From NCBI GenBank assembly GCA_947581665.1, contig CANPVI010000033.1, positions 1 to 11,111 of the forward strand: a stretch of DNA of 11,111 bases, read 5' to 3'. The notes beneath the pieces were generated by a model that searched no databases, was not told the origin of the DNA, and saw only the letters and a program-made list of their open reading frames with translations. Positions 7,712 through 11,111 of this stretch are shown piece by piece (position 1 is the stretch's first letter; each line of letters begins with the position of its first letter). This stretch comes from an uncultured Atopobiaceae bacterium. Lineage in GTDB: Bacteria > Actinomycetota > Coriobacteriia > Coriobacteriales > Atopobiaceae. The translations under genes were made by a program, and so were the position numbers.

Positions 7712-9043
7712 TCACCCCCAGAAGACGCCGCTCCAGCCCTTGCCCTCGTACTTCCAGCCGTCCTTCATCATCTGCGAGAACTCGGCCTTGCCCTCGGCGT
7801 CGATGCGCACGAAGTGGTGGGTGCCGGGGCCCTCGTGGTAGGGGTTGAAGAACCTGCCGATGGTCACGCCGCCACCGCGCACGATGCTCTCGGGATCGTC
7901 GTTGGAGTAGAAGGCGACGCCCTCCTCCTTCTGCCAGCCGCTCGCCTCGAGGCTCTCGCACTCGTCCTGCGAGGACGCGTACATGTGGTCGCCGTTGTTC
8001 GGGTTGTAGAAGCGATAGACCGGGTAGTCCGAGGTGAGCGGCGCGTACCACGCGATGCCCTCGTAGTTCCAGCCGTTCGAGACCATGGTGTCGCGCTCGG
8101 AGGCGTCCTGCGTGTAGAGGTGCTCGTCCGACCAGGGGTTGTACATCCGATACATCTCGTGGCCCGTCTTCACGGAGATGGTGAACCCGCGGGAGAGGGC
8201 GTTCAGGGTGGTGCCGGGCTCCTCGATGGTCTCGTAGCTCAGGTAGTACGTGCCCGGCTCGAGCCTGCCGCAATCGAGGCTGAGGCTTTGGTAGCTGTTC
8301 TGCGACCCGTCATGCGGGCTCGTGGTGCCCGCGATCGTGGCGCCCTCGGAGTCGAGCAGGGAGAGCTGCGTCGCACCGAAGAAGGGCGGGGCGGAGAACT
8401 TCACGTTCGTGGGCTCGTCGACGTCGAAGCTGAAGAACTTGGTGTACTTCGTGGCCGCCTCGCCGTCCACCGTGGCCTCATGGCTCTCGTCGAACTTGCC
8501 CGTCACCGTGGCATCCAAGCCCACCTGCTGGGCCTTGGGAGGCCACCTTGGGATCCACGCATCCGGATCGGTGTAGGCCCCGAGGGCGATGCTGCACACC
8601 GTTCCCTCGCAGCCCACCTGCGTGAGCCTCTGGGTGTAGGTGCCTTGATCGAGGGTGTAGCCGAAGTATTGGGTGGCGTAGCCGTACCCGAACCCCATGA
8701 GGTAGGCCGAGAAGACCTCCTTGCCGCTCTCGTTGAAGAGCTGCCAGAGCACGTAGCCCTTGGGCGCATCCGAATCATCCGCCTCCATGAGGAACCAGAC
8801 CACCATGCGTTCCTCCTGCACGGTGAAGGGATACTCCACAGGCGAACCGTCTTCGTTCGGCCAGGGCTGGCGATGGTGCGATTGGCCGATGAACCAATGG
8901 GTGTCGGGGGTGAGGACGTACGGCTCATCCTCGCCCTCCGCCATCGCGGGCGTCGGTGCGGCCATCACGACCGCAGCGAGGACCACGCCCAGGGCGAGCA
9001 GGCCGCACGCGAGGCGCTTCCAATTCCTCTTCAGAAGATTCAC
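7712..9043 (-). CDS. Secreted protein with C-terminal DUF5648 repeats
   Basis: This 443-aa protein starts at GTG 9043, chosen because GGGAGGAG lies five bases upstream and a classic signal peptide then begins immediately (basic K/R stretch, hydrophobic core, AMA cleavage near residue 35). An upstream ATG at 9124 would add 27 unrelated residues. The region 36-294 is not clearly recognised. Two stretches (about 70-160 and 200-292) look like beta-sandwich, PPC-like modules, ending in phrases such as LDQGTYTQRL and LEPGTYYLSYE. Residues 295-443 are a DUF5648 domain of three repeats, with YRMYNPWSDEHLYT, YRFYNPNNGDHMYAS and GRFFNPY, each followed by GW-x-x-E/K-G. DUF5648 is common on secreted proteins of Gram-positive bacteria and may bind surface ligands. 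No enzyme motif is seen, so a surface-binding or matrix role is only an inference. Transcription is convergent with the amidase and divergent from the aldo/keto reductase. Confidence 0.87.
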   Translation of the reverse strand: MNLLKRNWKRLACGLLALGVVLAAVVMAAPTPAMAEGEDEPYVLTPDTHWFIGQSHHRQPWPNEDGSPVEYPFTVQEERMVVWFLMEADDSDAPKGYVLWQLFNESGKEVFSAYLMGFGYGYATQYFGYTLDQGTYTQRLTQVGCEGTVCSIALGAYTDPDAWIPRWPPKAQQVGLDATVTGKFDESHEATVDGEAATKYTKFFSFDVDEPTNVKFSAPPFFGATQLSLLDSEGATIAGTTSPHDGSQNSYQSLSLDCGRLEPGTYYLSYETIEEPGTTLNALSRGFTISVKTGHEMYRMYNPWSDEHLYTQDASERDTMVSNGWNYEGIAWYAPLTSDYPVYRFYNPNNGDHMYASSQDECESLEASGWQKEEGVAFYSNDDPESIVRGGGVTIGRFFNPYHEGPGTHHFVRIDAEGKAEFSQMMKDGWKYEGKGWSGVFWG

Positions 9044-9144
9044 GATCGCTCCTCCCGATCGTCGTGACGTCGCGGCCCAAGCGGGCATGCCGCCGGCGCG
9101 CAGTGCCGAAGGGACGCGCGCCACGGCGGCGTCTCTTCGAAGGG

Positions 9145-9173
9145 ATTATATGGGCCGATGCCGCGCATGCCCC
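9145..9173 (-). promoter_or_regulatory. Candidate promoter of the DUF5648 gene
   Basis: On the minus strand a perfect TATAAT (9150-9145) lies about 100 bases upstream of GTG 9043, in otherwise very GC-rich DNA. The best -35 candidate at 17-base spacing, GGGGCA (9173-9168), is poor. The -10 is the main support. It implies a leader of roughly 95 bases. Confidence 0.5.
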
Positions 9174-9226
9174 CCAACCAGCGATTCCCACACAAGCTCA
9201 ACAAGCGCGAGCGCGCCAGCGAAGGC

Positions 9227-9271
9227 GGCGAGCTCGCGCGCGACCGACAAGCAGGCGAGGGAGCTCGCCTG
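9227..9271. repeat. Overlapping inverted repeats in the divergent intergenic region
   Basis: CAGGCGAG (9252-9259) pairs perfectly with CTCGCCTG (9264-9271) around GGAG. GGCGAGCTC (9227-9235) can instead pair with GAGCTCGCC (9261-9269). The two pairings exclude each other. They lie about 70 bases before the aldo/keto reductase start. They may be a switchable leader or simply a consequence of GC-rich sequence. The rest of 9044-9338 holds no gene I can support. Confidence 0.3.
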
Positions 9272-9338
9272 AGGGCGGCGTCGGCTCATCCGAGGCGGCG
9301 AGGGCTAGGCTAGGGCAACCGCACGGAAGGGAGCCCCC

Positions 9339-10262
9339 ATGAAAACCATTCGCCTCGGAAAGAGCCACCTCGAAGCCCCCGTGGTCGTCGTGGGCGCGAT
9401 GCGCCTCGGCAGCCTTTCGAAAGACGAGCTCACGCGCTTCATCCACCGCGCGCTCGAGCTCGGCGTGAACCACTTCGACCACGCCGACATCTACGGCGGC
9501 GGCGAGTGCGAGGCGCACTTCGGCGAGGCGATCTCGGCGGATGGCTCGATCAAGCGCGAGGACCTCATCATCCAGTCCAAGCTCGGCATCCGCCACGGCT
9601 TCTACGACTTCTCGAAGGACTACATCCTCTCCTCCGTGGACGCGATCCTCTCTCGCCTGCGCACCGACTACCTCGACGTCCTCCTGCTGCACCGCCCGGA
9701 CGCGCTCGTGGAGCCCGAGGAGGTGGCCGAGGCGTTCGACATCCTCGAGCAGGCGGGCAAGGTGCGCCACTTCGGCGTGTCGAACCACAAGCCGATGCAG
9801 GTCGAGCTCCTCAAGACGGCCGTCGAGCAACCGCTGCTCGTGAACCAGCTGCAGTTCTCGCTCGCCGTGGCGAACATGGTGGCCAACGGCCTCGAGGTGA
9901 ACATGGACACCGACGGCGCCACCGACCGCGACGGCAGCGTGCTCGACTACTCGCGCATCCATCGCATGACGATCCAAGCGTGGTCGCCGTTCCAGTCGGC
10001 GAACTGGCAGGGCGTCTTCCTCGGCGATCGCGCGCGCTTCGCGAAGCTGAACGACGAGATCGACGCGGTGGCCGAGCTGCACCACACCACGCCCACCACC
10101 GTGGCCGCCGCATGGATCCTTCGCCACCCTGCGAAGATGCAGGTCGTGGCTGGCACGAGTCGCATCGAGCGCCTCGAGGAGATCGCCCAGGCCACCGACG
10201 TCGAGCTCAGTCGCGAGGAGTGGTACCGCCTCTACCTCTGCGCCGGCCACCCGCTGCCGTAG
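9339..10262 (+). CDS. Aldo/keto reductase (YdhF-like)
   Basis: This 307-aa cytoplasmic enzyme of the aldo/keto reductase superfamily would reduce carbonyl compounds with NADPH on a TIM barrel. The catalytic tetrad is visible: D47 and Y52 in FDHADIYGG, K81 in QSKLGI and H118 in LLHRPD. SNHKPMQVE and the late AAWILRHPAKMQVVAGTSRIERL segment match the phosphate-binding part of the barrel. Length and motif wording are closest to the E. coli YdhF subgroup. The physiological substrate is unknown. GGAAGGGAG at 9325-9333 sits five bases before ATG. The gene is alone in its orientation: the DUF5648 gene is divergent upstream, and a large hairpin follows 25 bases after the stop. No regulator is adjacent. 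Confidence 0.93.
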   Translation: MKTIRLGKSHLEAPVVVVGAMRLGSLSKDELTRFIHRALELGVNHFDHADIYGGGECEAHFGEAISADGSIKREDLIIQSKLGIRHGFYDFSKDYILSSVDAILSRLRTDYLDVLLLHRPDALVEPEEVAEAFDILEQAGKVRHFGVSNHKPMQVELLKTAVEQPLLVNQLQFSLAVANMVANGLEVNMDTDGATDRDGSVLDYSRIHRMTIQAWSPFQSANWQGVFLGDRARFAKLNDEIDAVAELHHTTPTTVAAAWILRHPAKMQVVAGTSRIERLEEIAQATDVELSREEWYRLYLCAGHPLP

Positions 10263-10286
10263 CGACTGGCATCTGGGCAACGCTGC

Positions 10287-10340
10287 GGCAAGGCAAAGCG
10301 CGAAGGCGATCCCCCACCGGGGGTCGCACTTTGCCTTGCC
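10287..10340 (+). terminator. Large hairpin after the aldo/keto reductase gene
   Basis: GGCAAGGCAAAG (10287-10298) pairs perfectly with CTTTGCCTTGCC (10329-10340). Inside is a second stem, GCGA-T-CCCCC (10306-10315) with GGGGGTCGC (10319-10327), having one bulged T. There is no U-tract afterwards. It most likely terminates aldo/keto reductase transcription and could also act for the minus-strand jetD remnant. Positions 10341-10386 show nothing further. Confidence 0.6.
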
Positions 10341-10386
10341 CCTCTCGGCGCCGCTACTCGGCTCGGCGAACCACCCTGCTTCCCTC

Positions 10387-10996
10387 CTAGCCCGAATCGA
10401 TGGAGGAGAACGCGGCTTTTACCTGCTGATAGGGAATGCGCTCTTGCTCGAGCCGAGGCGTCGGCTCCTGCTGGCGGGGAAAATCGAAGACCTTCGCCTC
10501 AGCGTCGGTCAATCGCGTGAGCTCTCCCGTGAAGGGGGTTGGGCTCCACGACCCAGAGGTCTTCGCACTCCCCGAGCGTTCGCTCGTCCATGGGCACGGA
10601 ACGCGCGCCCGGATGATGCACGCGGAATCCGTCGAGGATCCTGAATCCGCGCGTGTCGAGGTTGCCCCAGTAGCAGAGTTCGACTTCATCCAGCCGGGAA
10701 ATGGCGAGCCTCGACCCCGCGCCGTAGCCCGATCCGAAGAGGGCGAGCGTGCGCGCCATCGCGGGCAGCGTGAGCACGGAAACCAGGTTCTCGCATACGA
10801 TGACTCGGGCGGGATGGACCTCAAGCCCGGAGAGCTCAGAAGCCGTGAGGCCCATGTCCTCGAAGTCCCCGGGGAGAATCCCCGGATCGAGCGCACGCAC
10901 GCGGATGGGCTCAGGGGTCTTTCTGAAGGGCAGCGTATCGAAGCCATAGGGCGCTCGAGCCAACCCGACCTCTACCAGGCCGAAAGCGCAATCAGG
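10387..10996 (-). pseudogene. jetD: Truncated, frameshifted jetD remnant (Wadjet nuclease subunit, DUF2220)
   Basis: JetD is the Toprim-like nuclease subunit of Wadjet (JetABCD), an SMC-like system that cuts invading circular plasmids. The remnant reads from 10996 in one frame: PEPIRVRALDP, VIVCENLVSVLTLP, ALFGSGYGAGSRL, ELCYWGNLDTRGF and MDERTLGECEDLWVVEP. It then continues one frame over as PTPFTGELTRLTDAEAKVF and PRLEQERIPYQQV to the stop at 10387. These are the C-terminal DUF2220 motifs in the proper order. The break is explained by one extra base at 10539-10540 (AA before a C-run on the minus strand). Only about 200 of the roughly 380-400 residues usual in the family are present. An in-frame TGA at 10997-10999 closes the upstream side, and no jetABC is in the window. 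The usual WGDxD motif reads WGNLD. I judge it non-functional. The family call rests on remembered motifs. Confidence 0.8.
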
Positions 10997-11032
10997 TCAG
11001 GCACCAAACACGGCGCCTGACCTGCGGTTTTT
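10993..11032 (+). terminator. Hairpin with T-run between the jetD remnant and the tRNA fragment
   Basis: CAGGTCAGGC (10993-11002) pairs perfectly with GCCTGACCTG (11015-11024) around a 12-base loop that adds two more C-G pairs. CGG and then five T (11028-11032) follow on the plus strand. This is a good intrinsic terminator for rightward transcription. On the minus strand the downstream side is only weakly T-rich, so service as the tRNA terminator is possible but less convincing. Confidence 0.6.
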
Positions 11033-11034
11033 CG

Positions 11035-11085
11035 TGGAGCCAGCTATCAGACTCGAACTGATGACCCCCGCTTTACGAGAGCGGG
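11035..11085 (-). other. 3' half of tRNA-Thr(CGT): probable residual attachment site
   Basis: Read on the minus strand, the sequence contains a complete anticodon arm (stem CCGCT/AGCGG, 7-base loop CTCGTAA, anticodon CGT), a variable region, and a T arm (ATCAG/CTGAT with loop TTCGAGT). The 3' acceptor strand AGCTGGC, discriminator T and encoded CCA follow, ending at 11035. The 5' half is missing: the bases upstream (11086-11111) contain neither the complementary GCCAGCT nor a D arm. Such perfect 3' halves are typical of att sites duplicated by tRNA-targeting integrases. By that geometry the inserted element lies to the right, beyond 11085. Confidence 0.82.
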
Positions 11086-11111
11086 TAAATGACGCTTATC
11101 TGGGGAAATGC

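Noticed and set aside
7586..9067. Long plus-strand open frame opposite the DUF5648 gene
   Set aside because: The minus strand has a signal peptide, a ribosome binding site and DUF5648 repeats; the plus frame has none of these.
9044..9124. Longer start (ATG 9124) for the DUF5648 protein
   Set aside because: It would put 27 residues without export character before a clear signal peptide that begins at GTG 9043 behind a strong ribosome binding site.
10436..11020. Plus-strand open frame of 194 codons across the jetD remnant
   Set aside because: It has no recognisable motifs and lies opposite conserved JetD motifs on the minus strand.
11035..11111. A complete tRNA-Thr gene
   Set aside because: The 26 bases before the anticodon arm cannot pair with the acceptor 3' strand and contain no D arm, so only the 3' half is present.
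1..11111. CRISPR array, rRNA gene or insertion sequence
   Set aside because: No regularly spaced direct repeats, rRNA-like sequence or transposase reading frame is visible on either strand.

Overview
The window is GC-rich DNA (strong G/C bias at third codon positions, very few A/T-rich stretches). Its gene content fits a Gram-positive, amino-acid-using anaerobe of the Actinomycetota, most likely the class Coriobacteriia. This placement is an inference from gene families and composition; there is no rRNA or other phylogenetic marker in the window.

Layout, left to right. A leader hairpin precedes aspD (118-1869, +), an aspartate 4-decarboxylase/aminotransferase. After a strong hairpin comes a C69-family dipeptidase (2091-3596, +). 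The next 370 bp hold no gene but carry a nested, nearly 200-bp inverted-repeat element (3619-3812). Then three same-strand genes follow: a beta-hydroxyacid dehydrogenase of the GarR/3-hydroxyisobutyrate dehydrogenase type (3967-4845), an unusual fusion of a five-helix membrane domain resembling the 'putative ABC transporter permease' (CmpB/DUF1113) family with a C-terminal SGNH/GDSL hydrolase (4882-6270), and a membrane-anchored or secreted choloylglycine-hydrolase-like Ntn amidase (6343-7566). A convergent terminator hairpin (7624-7660) separates these from a minus-strand secreted protein with C-terminal DUF5648 repeats (7712-9043, GTG start). Divergent from it is an aldo/keto reductase of the YdhF type (9339-10262, +), closed by a large hairpin.

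The right end looks like a mobile-element junction. A minus-strand remnant (10387-10996) is recognisable as the C-terminal half of JetD, the nuclease subunit of the Wadjet anti-plasmid system. It has no N-terminal half, carries a one-base frameshift, and has an Asp-to-Asn change in its Toprim-like motif. Immediately beyond it lies a perfect 3' half of a tRNA-Thr(CGT) gene (11035-11085, minus strand) whose 5' half is absent. This is the signature of the residual att site left when an integrative element enters a tRNA 3' end. If so, the element itself lies to the right of the window.

Functionally, the intact genes suggest amino-acid and peptide use: dipeptide hydrolysis supplies amino acids, and aspartate decarboxylation to alanine consumes a proton. 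Around these are redox enzymes and cell-surface hydrolases. I see no intact defence system or other clearly new multi-gene system. The most noteworthy items are the tRNA fragment with the decayed jetD, the nested palindromic element, and the membrane-SGNH fusion.
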